Part shown: piece after piece, positions 29,031-37,066 of the stretch
Numbering within the stretch: the first letter of the stretch is position 1
How the letters are laid out: the number at the start of each line of letters is the position of its first letter
NCBI GenBank assembly: GCA_017302435.1
Contig: JAFLDL010000008.1
Span: 1-64,000 of the forward strand
DNA from: Candidatus Accumulibacter necessarius
GTDB lineage: Bacteria; Pseudomonadota; Gammaproteobacteria; Burkholderiales; Rhodocyclaceae
Direction: 5' to 3'
Length of the DNA stretch: 64,000 nucleotides
The notes under the pieces: model-generated
Seen by the model: the letters and a program-made list of their open reading frames with translations, nothing else
Database searches by the model: none
Told to the model about the DNA's origin: nothing
Made by a program: the position numbers and the translations under genes

Positions 29031-30047
29031 TCATTTCGAGCCTGCCGCGTTCTTGATCGCGTCGGCGAGAGCACCCAAGCGCCGCACATGCACGACGTTC
29101 CTCAGCCAGTCACCGTGTTTCATCAACGGCATCGACCCGGTATACATTCCCGGCTCGGTAATCGACTTGGTTACCAGCGTCATCGCCGAGACGATGGCAT
29201 CGTCGCAAATTTCGAGATGGCCAATGACACCGGAGCCGCCGCCCATCATGACGCGGCGGCCGATGGTGCTGGTGCCGGCAATCCCGACGCAACCGGAGAT
29301 GATTGTGTGATCACCGATCACGCAGTTGTGGCCAACCTGAACCTGATTGTCTATCTTGACGTCGTTGCCGACCACGGTGTCGTCGATCGCACCGCGATCG
29401 ATGGACGTATTGGCACCGATTTCGCAGTCATCCCCAATGACGACGCGCCCGACCTGCGGGATTTTCACCCAGCCACCGTCGCCCGCTGAAAAATCCGGCG
29501 CAAACCCGAAGCCGTCGGCGCCGATCACCGCACCGGCATGGACGATCCCGCGCGCGCCAATCGTGCAGCGCGCATAGATCGTGACGCGCGCGACGAGGCA
29601 GGTATGGGCACCGACCCACACGTCGTCACCGATGATGCATCCCGGCCCGATGCGCGCACCCTCACCAATCACCGCACCGCGACCAATCGAAACATATTCT
29701 GCGACGGACGCGCTTTCAGCCACCTGTGCGTCGGCGTGGATGATAGCGGCCGGATGAACTCCGCTAGCGTAGAGTGCTGGCGGATTGAAGAGCTGGGCCA
29801 CGCGCGCGAAACAGGCATACGGATTGGCTACCACCAGGCGCGGCAGCGGCGTCAGATCCCGGTCTGCGTTGCCGACAATGACCGCGCCGGCCCGAGAAGA
29901 CGACAAATCGGAGCGGTATCGTTGATTCGCCAGGAACGTTATTTGTGTCGAAGTAGCCGAACGGATTGTTCCGACGCCGGTGAGCGGCTGATTGACTTCA
30001 CCCACCGCGTCGCCGCCGAGTATTTTCTGGAGATCGCGCATGTACAT
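29031..30047 (-). CDS. lpxD: UDP-3-O-acylglucosamine N-acyltransferase
   Basis: 338 residues from the ATG at 30047 (MYMRDLQKILGG; a second ATG two codons later is possible, and the frame extends upstream without similarity). N-terminal uridine-binding domain to about residue 100, then left-handed parallel beta-helix hexapeptide repeats (many [IV]G-x4 steps), with the catalytic His in VGHNCVIGDHT. It transfers a 3-hydroxyacyl chain from ACP to the 2-amine of UDP-3-acyl-glucosamine in lipid A synthesis. It is not in the usual bamA-skp-lpxD-fabZ-lpxA cluster, so it may be a second copy. Confidence 0.92.
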   Translation of the reverse strand: MYMRDLQKILGGDAVGEVNQPLTGVGTIRSATSTQITFLANQRYRSDLSSSRAGAVIVGNADRDLTPLPRLVVANPYACFARVAQLFNPPALYASGVHPAAIIHADAQVAESASVAEYVSIGRGAVIGEGARIGPGCIIGDDVWVGAHTCLVARVTIYARCTIGARGIVHAGAVIGADGFGFAPDFSAGDGGWVKIPQVGRVVIGDDCEIGANTSIDRGAIDDTVVGNDVKIDNQVQVGHNCVIGDHTIISGCVGIAGTSTIGRRVMMGGGSGVIGHLEICDDAIVSAMTLVTKSITEPGMYTGSMPLMKHGDWLRNVVHVRRLGALADAIKNAAGSK

Positions 30048-30640
30048 GGGCGTATTTTCGCACGAGACAGGCTGCCGGGGATAGGCAAAGCCTTTTCCAG
30101 CGTGGTGTGGGCGTGAACGAGGCGTCGCCTTTGTCCACGAGCGCAAGGCGCGCATCCTCCGAGGCATCGATGAGACGAGTCAGGTTCCCATTGGTGGAAG
30201 CCCGACCGGAGCAGTGCCTGGTGGTGGTCAACGCGCAAGGGTCGAGACTGAGGCAATGCGAGCTGTCACCGGCCGGCGTGCGCTGGCCGCAGGCACGGAG
30301 CGGAGCGAATTCGTATCGTTCTTTCACGGTTCTTTCACGGGCTCCCGCGCCAAAATGCCAGATTGACGCCGTTTGCTGAGGGCTCATAGACTCTGGTTGG
30401 TACCGTTGGATTTCTTGTTCTCCCGTGATGCGCTCGTCGCCTTCGGCCTCCACGAGTTGTTCGTTGATGCTGACTGCGCGGGCACGTTCCGTGCTCTGCC
30501 CGGCATTGGTGCGATTGCCCTGGCGGCGCACGCTCCCGCTTGCCACTCGTGGCTCTTCTGGGCTATGGGCGCACTGTGTGAGGGGCGTGCACAGAGCAGG
30601 GTGTAGCAGGGGTGTAGCAGTGGCCCTGAAGGAGAAAGGT
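30048..30640. other. Divergent intergenic region with two short tandem repeats
   Basis: About 590 bp between lpxD (leftward) and the DUF389 gene (rightward). No supported gene. It contains two 11-bp head-to-tail duplications: GTTCTTTCACG at 30318-30328 and 30329-30339, and GGGTGTAGCAG at 30599-30609 and 30610-30620. The second is close to the DUF389 ribosome-binding site. Confidence 0.5.
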
Positions 30641-31642
30641 ATGGGGCAGTTTAGCGAGTTGTTGCATGGGGGGCCGGTAGACGCGGGAGAGATTGCGCGC
30701 GTCCGCGAGGTTATCCTGTTCGAGGAGCCGGCTTTGCGCGAGAGACTCGTGCGCTTCGGGGCGCTGCTTACCCTGGCATCGGCGATCGCGACCTTCGGCT
30801 TGTACGGGGATTCGGTGGCGGCCGTGATCGGCGCCATGATCGTTGCGCCGCTCATGCTTCCCATCATGGGCCTGGCATTCGCCATCAGTATCGGCGATCT
30901 GCGCGCGATCCGGAGTTCCCTCGTCGTCGGCATAGGTGGGATCGCAACCGCTATCGGCGTTGGCTACCTCATCGCGCTGCTGATGCCGATTTCCGTCGAC
31001 CCAACGAACGTCGGACAAATCATGGTCCGCACCACACCGCGCCTGATCGACCTGCTTGCGGCGCTCGCCACGGGCCTCGCAGGGGCCTTCGCCATCGGCC
31101 GCAGGGATGTCTCGGACACGTTGCCGGGCGTGGCCATTGCCATCTCGCTGGTCCCCCCGCTGGCCAACGTGGGCATCCTGTTGGGCGCCGGCCGGCACGA
31201 CCTGGCGCTCGGGAGGGTGCTGCTGTTCGTGACCAACTACGTTGCCATTCTGCTGACGGGATCGTTCGTGTTCGGCCTCATGGGATTCCCGGCGGCTGCG
31301 CTGTCGGGGGCAACCCGACGCGCCAGGCACTTCGCAATAGCCACCGTTCTTGTGATGATCGTCCTCATCGCCGTCCCCCTCGGGCTCGCAAGTCGCGGAG
31401 TGATTCGTGACAATCTGGTTGAAAGCCGAGTCACCGAAGTGAGCAAGTCCTGGACTGCGGGCACGGGCTACCGCTTGATGTCGGTAACGGCGAGCGACGA
31501 AAAGGTCAGCGTCGTTGTCACCGGTACTGGCGCAGTCCCTCCCCAGGAAGGTCTGGAGGCGCAGCTGGACGGGCAGATCTACGGGATGCGAGTGCGCGTG
31601 ACCGCGATTCCCGCGCAAACTCTCGAATTCGCCACCCGGTAG
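30641..31642 (+). CDS. DUF389 (TIGR00341) multi-pass membrane protein
   Basis: 333 residues from the ATG at 30641, with AAGGAGAAAGG directly upstream; the frame is open 216 bp further but without a site. Six or more membrane helices, the first two joined by GDSVAAVIGAMIVAPLMLPIMGLA, the DUF389 hallmark, and a conserved SLVPPLANVGILLG segment later. The C-terminal 90 residues are soluble and mixed alpha/beta. Function is not established; the family is widespread in bacteria. It converges on htpX. Confidence 0.88.
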   Translation: MGQFSELLHGGPVDAGEIARVREVILFEEPALRERLVRFGALLTLASAIATFGLYGDSVAAVIGAMIVAPLMLPIMGLAFAISIGDLRAIRSSLVVGIGGIATAIGVGYLIALLMPISVDPTNVGQIMVRTTPRLIDLLAALATGLAGAFAIGRRDVSDTLPGVAIAISLVPPLANVGILLGAGRHDLALGRVLLFVTNYVAILLTGSFVFGLMGFPAAALSGATRRARHFAIATVLVMIVLIAVPLGLASRGVIRDNLVESRVTEVSKSWTAGTGYRLMSVTASDEKVSVVVTGTGAVPPQEGLEAQLDGQIYGMRVRVTAIPAQTLEFATR

Positions 31643-31719
31643 GGAGGCGGAGGATGCCGACACGGCACTCCACCGCCCCGCTGCTTGGGCGAACTTGTGG
31701 CCGAGTCCGCCGTCAGGCG

Positions 31720-32598
31720 TCAAGAACCGCGTTGCAGGGCAGCGATGCGCTGCTCAATTGGCGGATGGCTCGAGAACAGTTCCATCCAGCCGGGGCGTCC
31801 GTTGATGCCGGCGGTGGCGACGTTCTGCGGCAGTTCGCCAGCTTCCATGCCGCCGAGGCGGCGCAGCGCCGCCATCATCGGTCGCGGCGAGCCGATCAAC
31901 TGAGCGGCGCCGGCGTCGGCGCGGAATTCGCGCTGCCGCGAGAAATACATGACGATGATGCTGGCCAGAATGCCGAAGACGATGTCGCAGACCACGACGG
32001 TAATGGTGTAGCCGATTCCCGGCCCCGAGTGTTCATCGCTGCCCCGGCGCAGCGCCGAATCGACCAGCCAACCGACGACGCGGGCAATGAAGATGACGAA
32101 GGTGTTAACCACGCCCTGGATCAGGGTCAAGGTCACCATGTCGCCATTGGCGATGTGAGCAACCTCGTGGGCGATCACCGCCTCGGCCTCTTCGCGCGTC
32201 ATCGTCTGCAGCAAGCCGGTGGAGACAGCGACCAGCGAACTGTTGCGGCTGGCGCCGGTAGCGAAGGCGTTGGGTTCGCCATCGTAGATCGCCACCTCGG
32301 GCATTGACAGGCCGGCTTTGTCGGCAAAGCGGCGCACGGTGTCGACCAGCCAGAACTCGGTCGAGCTGCCGGGGGTCTCGATGACCCTTGCGCCGGTGCT
32401 CCACTTGGCGATGGTCTTGGACATCCACAATGAAATGAAAGATCCACCGAAGCCCATGAGCAGGGCAAAAAACAGCAGCTTGCCGAGGTCAAGGCCGCTG
32501 CCGGTAAAGAACCTGTGAGCGCCGGTGAGCGTGCTGACGATACCCAGCACGAGCATGATGGCCAGGTTGGTGCCGATGAGCAACATGATGCGTTTCAT
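31720..32598 (-). CDS. htpX: Membrane-bound zinc metalloprotease HtpX
   Basis: 292 residues (E. coli 293). M48 protease of the inner membrane that helps remove misfolded membrane proteins alongside FtsH. Two N-terminal membrane helices, the zinc motif HEVAH (around residue 140), two more helices, and a downstream zinc-ligand Glu in [12 protein letters not shown]. The C-terminal [13 protein letters not shown] is typical. About 184 bp downstream of the hibernation-factor-like gene, same direction. Confidence 0.97.
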   Translation of the reverse strand: MKRIMLLIGTNLAIMLVLGIVSTLTGAHRFFTGSGLDLGKLLFFALLMGFGGSFISLWMSKTIAKWSTGARVIETPGSSTEFWLVDTVRRFADKAGLSMPEVAIYDGEPNAFATGASRNSSLVAVSTGLLQTMTREEAEAVIAHEVAHIANGDMVTLTLIQGVVNTFVIFIARVVGWLVDSALRRGSDEHSGPGIGYTITVVVCDIVFGILASIIVMYFSRQREFRADAGAAQLIGSPRPMMAALRRLGGMEAGELPQNVATAGINGRPGWMELFSSHPPIEQRIAALQRGS

Positions 32599-32782
32599 GT
32601 TTCAATCTCCGTGAAAACTGTAGGCCGGGTCAGTCGCGGCGGTCCATCAAGCCGAGCAACTGAGTCAGCGGGCAAAACGGTTGCAGCGGGCGACGACCAG
32701 CTTGACTGCCGACATCCCCGCGTTGTCTTGTCCAGGGTTGTTGATGCTGAACTTTTTCAAGATCGGATTCAAGAGGCTGTTT

Positions 32783-33169
32783 TCAAGGGATGGCAACCAC
32801 TGACGTAGCGCCCGCTACTGCCGCGGCAGTAGCGCCGCGCGTGTCGCGCGGGCCCACGTGGCGATTCTCTCGCAGTCGCGCGACCCGGCGTGCCAGCGTC
32901 CGTCCGGCGCGATCGACGGCGCGATCGATGGCGACGTAGAGATCGGTCTCGATATCCTGTACGACCACGTCTGCCGCTCCGGCCATGGTCACCTGGACGC
33001 GGCAGCACTTGTCCTCGCCACCGCGCGGCCCGTTGAGGTCGGAAAGGCCGACGGAAACCCTCCTGACATGGTGATGGGCCCAGTCGAGGGCAAAACGCAA
33101 GCGTCGTTCGACGTGCTCGCGCAGGCCCGGAGAGAGGTCAAAGCCTCTGGCTTGAATGACGATCTGCAT
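32783..33169 (-). CDS. Ribosome hibernation promoting factor-like protein (HPF/YfiA family)
   Basis: 128 residues. The N-terminal 95 residues follow the HPF/YfiA fold: MQIVIQARGFDLSPGLREHVERRL, a central strand pair (CCRVQVTMAG), and DLYVAIDRAVDRAGRTLARRV, a helix with basic residues as in the rRNA-contacting face. The Ala/Thr-rich tail is not conserved. It would bind the 30S decoding region in stationary phase; the sequence is divergent, so a specialised role is possible. A good sigma70-type promoter precedes it. Confidence 0.82.
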   Translation of the reverse strand: MQIVIQARGFDLSPGLREHVERRLRFALDWAHHHVRRVSVGLSDLNGPRGGEDKCCRVQVTMAGAADVVVQDIETDLYVAIDRAVDRAGRTLARRVARLRENRHVGPRDTRGATAAAVAGATSVVAIP

Positions 33170-33202
33170 GGCAGTGCTCCAGCTGTGTTGGATGGAGAAG
33201 TC

Positions 33203-33231
33203 AGTCTAGGGCATCGAAAGACATCTGCCAA
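33203..33231 (-). promoter_or_regulatory. Sigma70-type promoter for the HPF-like gene
   Basis: Read leftward: -35 TTGGCA (33231-33226), 17-bp spacer, -10 TAGACT (33208-33203), 33 bp before the ATG at 33169. Confidence 0.55.
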
Positions 33232-33281
33232 ATCGAATATAATTTACTAACAGTTCCGATTTTATGGAGTATAAGGGGTTC

Positions 33282-34307
33282 ATGGCCACGCTCAACTACA
33301 AGCACCTGCGCTATTTCTGGATGGTCGCCAAGTCCGGTGCCATCGCGCGCGCTGGCGAGCAACTGCACCTCACGCCGCAGGCGATCAGCGGCCAGTTGCG
33401 TGAACTGGAAGATGCCCTGGGGGTGGAGTTGTTCCGTCGGGCGGGTCGCGGCCTCGAGGTCACCGACGCCGGCCGGCGCATCCTGAGCTATGCCGAGGAA
33501 ATCTTCGCCCTCGGCGACGAGTTGCTCGAGGTGGCGCGCGACCAGACGACGAGGAAAAGCCTGTTGTTCACCGTCGGCATCGCCGATTCGGTGCCGAAGT
33601 CGGTTGCCCATCGCCTGGTCGAGCCGGCCCTGCGCCTGCCGGAAGCGGTGCGACTGGTCTGTCGCGAAGGCCGTCTGACGGCATTGCTTGCCGAACTGGC
33701 CGTACATCGGCTGGACATGGTGATCGCCGACCGGCCGATGCCGTCCAATTTGAACGTACGCGGCTACAGTCACCTGCTTGGCGAAAGCGACTTGACGGTC
33801 TTCGGCGCGGCGACCTTGCTCAAGACATTGGATGGGACATTTCCAGCCTTGCTCCAGGGTGCTCCCTTTCTCATGCCGGGCGACGACGTGGCCATCCGGC
33901 CCCGGCTTGAGCAATGGTTGGAGGCCCGACGGCTGCATCTGCGCATCGTCGGCGAATTTGACGATAGCGCGTTGCTGAAGGCCTTCGGGCAAGCAGGCGC
34001 CGGACTGTTCGTGGCGCCGACGGCGATCGCTGCCTACGTTTGCGAAGAGTATCGCGTCAGCCCTGTCGGTCGAATCGAATCCATCAGTGAACAGCTGTTT
34101 GCCATTACCACCGAGCGCCGGTTGAGCCATCCGGCCATCGTTGCCATCAGCCAGGCGGCGCGAGATGAAGTGTTCACCACTCCGGCCGGAGTCTCGAGCT
34201 CTGATGCGCAGACCGACAGCGGCGAGCCGGGGAAGCCGGCGCGTTCACCTCGGACGCGCTCCCGATCGACGAAGACGCCCCGTAACATGACCGATGACCG
34301 GCCCTGA
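33282..34307 (+). CDS. nhaR: LysR-family transcriptional activator, NhaR-like
   Basis: 341 residues from the ATG at 33282, chosen for AAGGGG just upstream and for the NhaR-like opening MATLNYKHLRYFWMVAKSG. The winged HTH covers about 5-65 (AIARAGEQLHLTPQAISGQLRELEDALG), followed by a LysR substrate-binding domain and a Ser/Arg-rich tail that is longer than usual. NhaR senses Na+ and activates Na+/H+ antiporter genes in E. coli, but no antiporter is adjacent here, so the target is unknown. A TATAAT at 33238-33243 may be its -10 element. Confidence 0.85.
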   Translation: MATLNYKHLRYFWMVAKSGAIARAGEQLHLTPQAISGQLRELEDALGVELFRRAGRGLEVTDAGRRILSYAEEIFALGDELLEVARDQTTRKSLLFTVGIADSVPKSVAHRLVEPALRLPEAVRLVCREGRLTALLAELAVHRLDMVIADRPMPSNLNVRGYSHLLGESDLTVFGAATLLKTLDGTFPALLQGAPFLMPGDDVAIRPRLEQWLEARRLHLRIVGEFDDSALLKAFGQAGAGLFVAPTAIAAYVCEEYRVSPVGRIESISEQLFAITTERRLSHPAIVAISQAARDEVFTTPAGVSSSDAQTDSGEPGKPARSPRTRSRSTKTPRNMTDDRP

Positions 34308-34425
34308 CCGGATGCTGTGAAAACTCTGATTTTCTGGAAGTATTGTTACGGATAATTCTGCTTTTCTCTTTCCTGGGGAGCGTCTATCTTGCGCTTCTCG
34401 ATCCTCATATTTACAGGAGACACCG

Positions 34426-35337
34426 ATGAAAACTCTTTCTCTGCTGGCCGCCGTTCTGGCTCTCGGCCTGACGCTGGCAGTTGGCGATGCAGAAGCGGCC
34501 AAACGGCTGGGCGCGGGCAAGTCCTCCGGCATGCAGCGCGAGTCCGTCACCGCCGACAAGTCTGCCTCCCCCGCGATGGCGCCGAATGCTGCCAGGTCGC
34601 AGCCGGCTGCAGGCGCTCCGCAGGCGCAGCCGAAGCGTTCGTGGATGGGCCCGCTGGCCGGTCTTGCCGCCGGTCTCGGCCTGGCCGCGCTGGCTTCCCA
34701 CTTCGGCTTCGGCGAGGAACTCGCTTCCATGCTCATGATCGGCCTCCTGGTGATGGCAGTGTTGGTCGTCGTCGGTCTGATCATGCGCCGTCGCGCCGCG
34801 GCGCAAGCGACCAGCGGCACCGGCGGTCTGCAGTACGCAGCGACCGGTCCCGACAACGCGCCGGGCCGGCGTGCCATGGCCGAGCCCTTGCTGCCAGCCG
34901 CGGGCGCCGCTGAACCGGTTGCCGGTGCTGTCAGTACGGTCAGCGGTGCCGGGGTTGGCAACATCCCCGCGGACTTCGATGTCGCCGGATTCGTGCGCAA
35001 CGCCAAAGTCAGCTTCATCCGCCTGCAGGCCGCCAACGATGCAGGCAATCTGGACGACATCCGCGATTTCACAACGCCGGAGATGTTCGCGGAAATCAGG
35101 ATGAACATTTCCGAACGCGGCAGCGTGACCCAGGAAACCGACGTGGTCAGCATTGACGCCCAGGTTCTCGATGTCGCCGAGGAGGCCGCCCGCTACGTGG
35201 TCAGCGTACGCTTCACCGGTCTGATCCGGGAAGAAAGGGACGCCGCAGCGGAGCCGGTGGACGAGATCTGGCACATGGTCAAGCCGCGCGATGGTCGCGG
35301 TGGCTGGGTGCTGGCAGGTATCCAACAGGTTCAGTAA
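34426..35337 (+). CDS. Tim44-like domain protein, exported
   Basis: 303 residues with a signal peptide (LLAAVLALGLTLAVGDAEA), a Ser/Pro/Ala linker, a Gly-rich hydrophobic segment (about 74-90) and a strong membrane helix (about 103-123), then a linker and a C-terminal Tim44/TIM44-like domain (about 185-303, DFDVAGFVRNAKVSFIRLQAANDAGNLDDIRDFTTPEM). Proteins of this design are common in beta- and gammaproteobacteria; their role is not firmly known. ACAGGAGACACCG precedes the ATG. A hairpin follows the gene. Confidence 0.88.
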   Translation: MKTLSLLAAVLALGLTLAVGDAEAAKRLGAGKSSGMQRESVTADKSASPAMAPNAARSQPAAGAPQAQPKRSWMGPLAGLAAGLGLAALASHFGFGEELASMLMIGLLVMAVLVVVGLIMRRRAAAQATSGTGGLQYAATGPDNAPGRRAMAEPLLPAAGAAEPVAGAVSTVSGAGVGNIPADFDVAGFVRNAKVSFIRLQAANDAGNLDDIRDFTTPEMFAEIRMNISERGSVTQETDVVSIDAQVLDVAEEAARYVVSVRFTGLIREERDAAAEPVDEIWHMVKPRDGRGGWVLAGIQQVQ

Positions 35338-35384
35338 GTCGGAATCGCTCCGGCGGACAAAGCCAACAGTACCTTGTATCGTTC

Positions 35385-35419
35385 AACCCCTGTCCGGTGG
35401 TCTGGGCAGGGGTTTGTCT
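35385..35419 (+). terminator. Possible intrinsic terminator after the Tim44-like gene
   Basis: AACCCCTG, 14-nt loop, CAGGGGTT, then TGTCTT. An 8-bp stem with a weak T tract, 48 bp after the stop codon. It lies between convergent genes, so it could serve either strand. Confidence 0.45.
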
Positions 35420-35452
35420 TGCCTGGCCTTCAGGGAGATCGAGCCGCCGTGC

Positions 35453-36196
35453 TTACCCCGATGATCGCGGCCGCGTCGCTATCCACAGGCCCAAGGTCAG
35501 GACGGCAAGCGACATTGTCGCGATGACGCCGCCCCAGAACCAGTACGGCAGCCAGAGCACCCGAGCGATGACGGCGGTGTCGGAGGGGTGATCCACGCCG
35601 CCGACACTGGCACTGGTGGAGAACATGTAGTCGAGATGCTGAAACCAGCTCAGGCAGAGGACGGCGCCGGTAAGGCGCACGACGAAAGTCGCGCTGCGGT
35701 CGTTGAGCCACAGCGCCGCGACGGCAAAGAAGACGGCGCAGGCAAGCAGGAAGATGACGCCGAAGGGATTGCGCGTCCACCACACGACGACGACCAGCAG
35801 ACTGCTGGCAACCAGCCAGAGCAGCAGCCGGCTTTGCCGGGTCGAGCGGGCCAGAATGAGCAGCAGGCTACCGGCAATGCTGGGCCCCAGCAGGCCGCCA
35901 GTTGCCACCAGTGCGGTTGCGAGACGGCCCGGCGAACCCTGCCAGGTCGCCATGCCGGTGCCGTCGGCGTGAAGGACAAAGCTGTGGAATTCGGCGCCGA
36001 CCAGCAGGGCGGCGAACCCATGGCCGAGTTCGTGGGCGCAGGTCGCCAGCAGTGAGAGCGGATAGAGAATCGCCTGCCCGTACGGAAGTTGCCAGATGAC
36101 GACGATGAGCAGCAATACCCAGAGCAAGGCGCGCAAGGGATGCTCGGCTGCAGCAGCAACCGGCAGACGCGGCGGGATGCCGGGCAGGGGGCTCAT
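35453..36196 (-). CDS. M50-like (site-2 protease type) integral membrane protein
   Basis: 247 residues from the ATG at 36196 (MSPLPGIPPRLP); the frame continues upstream but runs across the divergent promoter of the next operon. Six or so membrane helices. The zinc-protease motif HELGH lies in the second helix (LLATCAHELGHGFAALLVG), as in M50B-type membrane metalloproteases. A second Asp-containing motif typical of S2P (NxxPxxxLDG) was not found, so it may be a divergent or inactive member. It is divergent from the PspA/AAA operon. Confidence 0.8.
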   Translation of the reverse strand: MSPLPGIPPRLPVAAAAEHPLRALLWVLLLIVVIWQLPYGQAILYPLSLLATCAHELGHGFAALLVGAEFHSFVLHADGTGMATWQGSPGRLATALVATGGLLGPSIAGSLLLILARSTRQSRLLLWLVASSLLVVVVWWTRNPFGVIFLLACAVFFAVAALWLNDRSATFVVRLTGAVLCLSWFQHLDYMFSTSASVGGVDHPSDTAVIARVLWLPYWFWGGVIATMSLAVLTLGLWIATRPRSSG

Positions 36197-36210
36197 TGTT
36201 CGGTAAATCC

Positions 36211-36238
36211 TTGCATTGCGAGCTTTCGTTCGTATAAT
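36211..36238 (+). promoter_or_regulatory. Sigma70-type promoter of the PspA/AAA/ABC operon
   Basis: TTGCAT (36211-36216), 16-bp spacer, perfect TATAAT (36233-36238), 49 bp before the first ATG at 36288. The only strong promoter seen ahead of the eight-gene operon. Confidence 0.65.
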
Positions 36239-36287
36239 CCGTGACTCTGCCGGGTCCTGCGACGCGGCAAGCATTCCGGGAGTTGGC

Positions 36288-37043
36288 ATGAAGGGTATCT
36301 TGAATCTGCTGGCGAAGGCAAAGCTGATTGACCTGTCGGAAGAAGAGCGACTGGCGACGTCAAGCGAGCTCCCTCGGGCGGCGCTGGCGGCAAAGGTAGA
36401 GACTTTGGCCGAGCGACCGAGTCCTCCGGAAGAAGGGATCTCGCCGAATGCCGCGCCACCGCCGCGCGAGCTTCCATCGCTGGCGGACGCCTGCCCGGAG
36501 CAGGATAGCCCGACCCTGGCTGACCATGCCGAGGAAGGCCGTGCCTTTGAGGACATTTTCGCGGCGGCTGGCGTTCCCGCATCGCCCTATCCGGCTGAGA
36601 AGCTGCTGCGCCTTCTTGAAGGCTTGCGCGCCATGGATGCCGGCACCCGCAAGGCGGCAGTGCTGGCGATGGATGCGGCCGACGACAACTGGCAGATGGG
36701 CGATTGCCTGCGCGACGCGGAACTGAAGATCGTGGCGCTGGAAGACCACAAGAGGCAGTTGACGGTGCAGATGCAGAACCGCGAGCAGCAGTCGGCCGAA
36801 CTTGTCAACCAGATCAAGCGAGTGCTCGAGGATGCGACAGTGGCGATCCGGAAGCAGATTGCCGAACTCGAACAGTTACTGGAGCGCGAAGTGACCCGCG
36901 CCGCTCAGGAAATGACCGGCGTCGAGGCAGGTCTGCGTGCGGCGCGGGAGGCCGCGTCGCGCGAGACACGCCGCATGGATGCCGAGATCGAGCGCCTGCG
37001 TGAAATCCCGACCACTTTCAAGGCGCCTGGCGCCGCTCACTGA
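36288..37043 (+). CDS. Coiled-coil protein, first gene of the PspA/AAA operon
   Basis: 251 residues, cytoplasmic (no signal peptide or membrane helix). Start at 36288 follows GGGAG. The N-terminal 90 residues are Pro/Glu-rich and probably disordered. Residues 90-135 form a short helical domain (AEKLLRLLEGLRAMDAGTRKAAVLAMDAADDNW), then a long coiled coil of about 100 residues (LKIVALEDHKRQLTVQMQNREQQ ...). I do not recognise a family; short proteins of this type occur in PspA-linked operons. The next gene starts 23 bp later. Confidence 0.8.
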   Translation: MKGILNLLAKAKLIDLSEEERLATSSELPRAALAAKVETLAERPSPPEEGISPNAAPPPRELPSLADACPEQDSPTLADHAEEGRAFEDIFAAAGVPASPYPAEKLLRLLEGLRAMDAGTRKAAVLAMDAADDNWQMGDCLRDAELKIVALEDHKRQLTVQMQNREQQSAELVNQIKRVLEDATVAIRKQIAELEQLLEREVTRAAQEMTGVEAGLRAAREAASRETRRMDAEIERLREIPTTFKAPGAAH

Positions 37044-37066
37044 AATTCCGAGCAAGGAGAAAAAAA

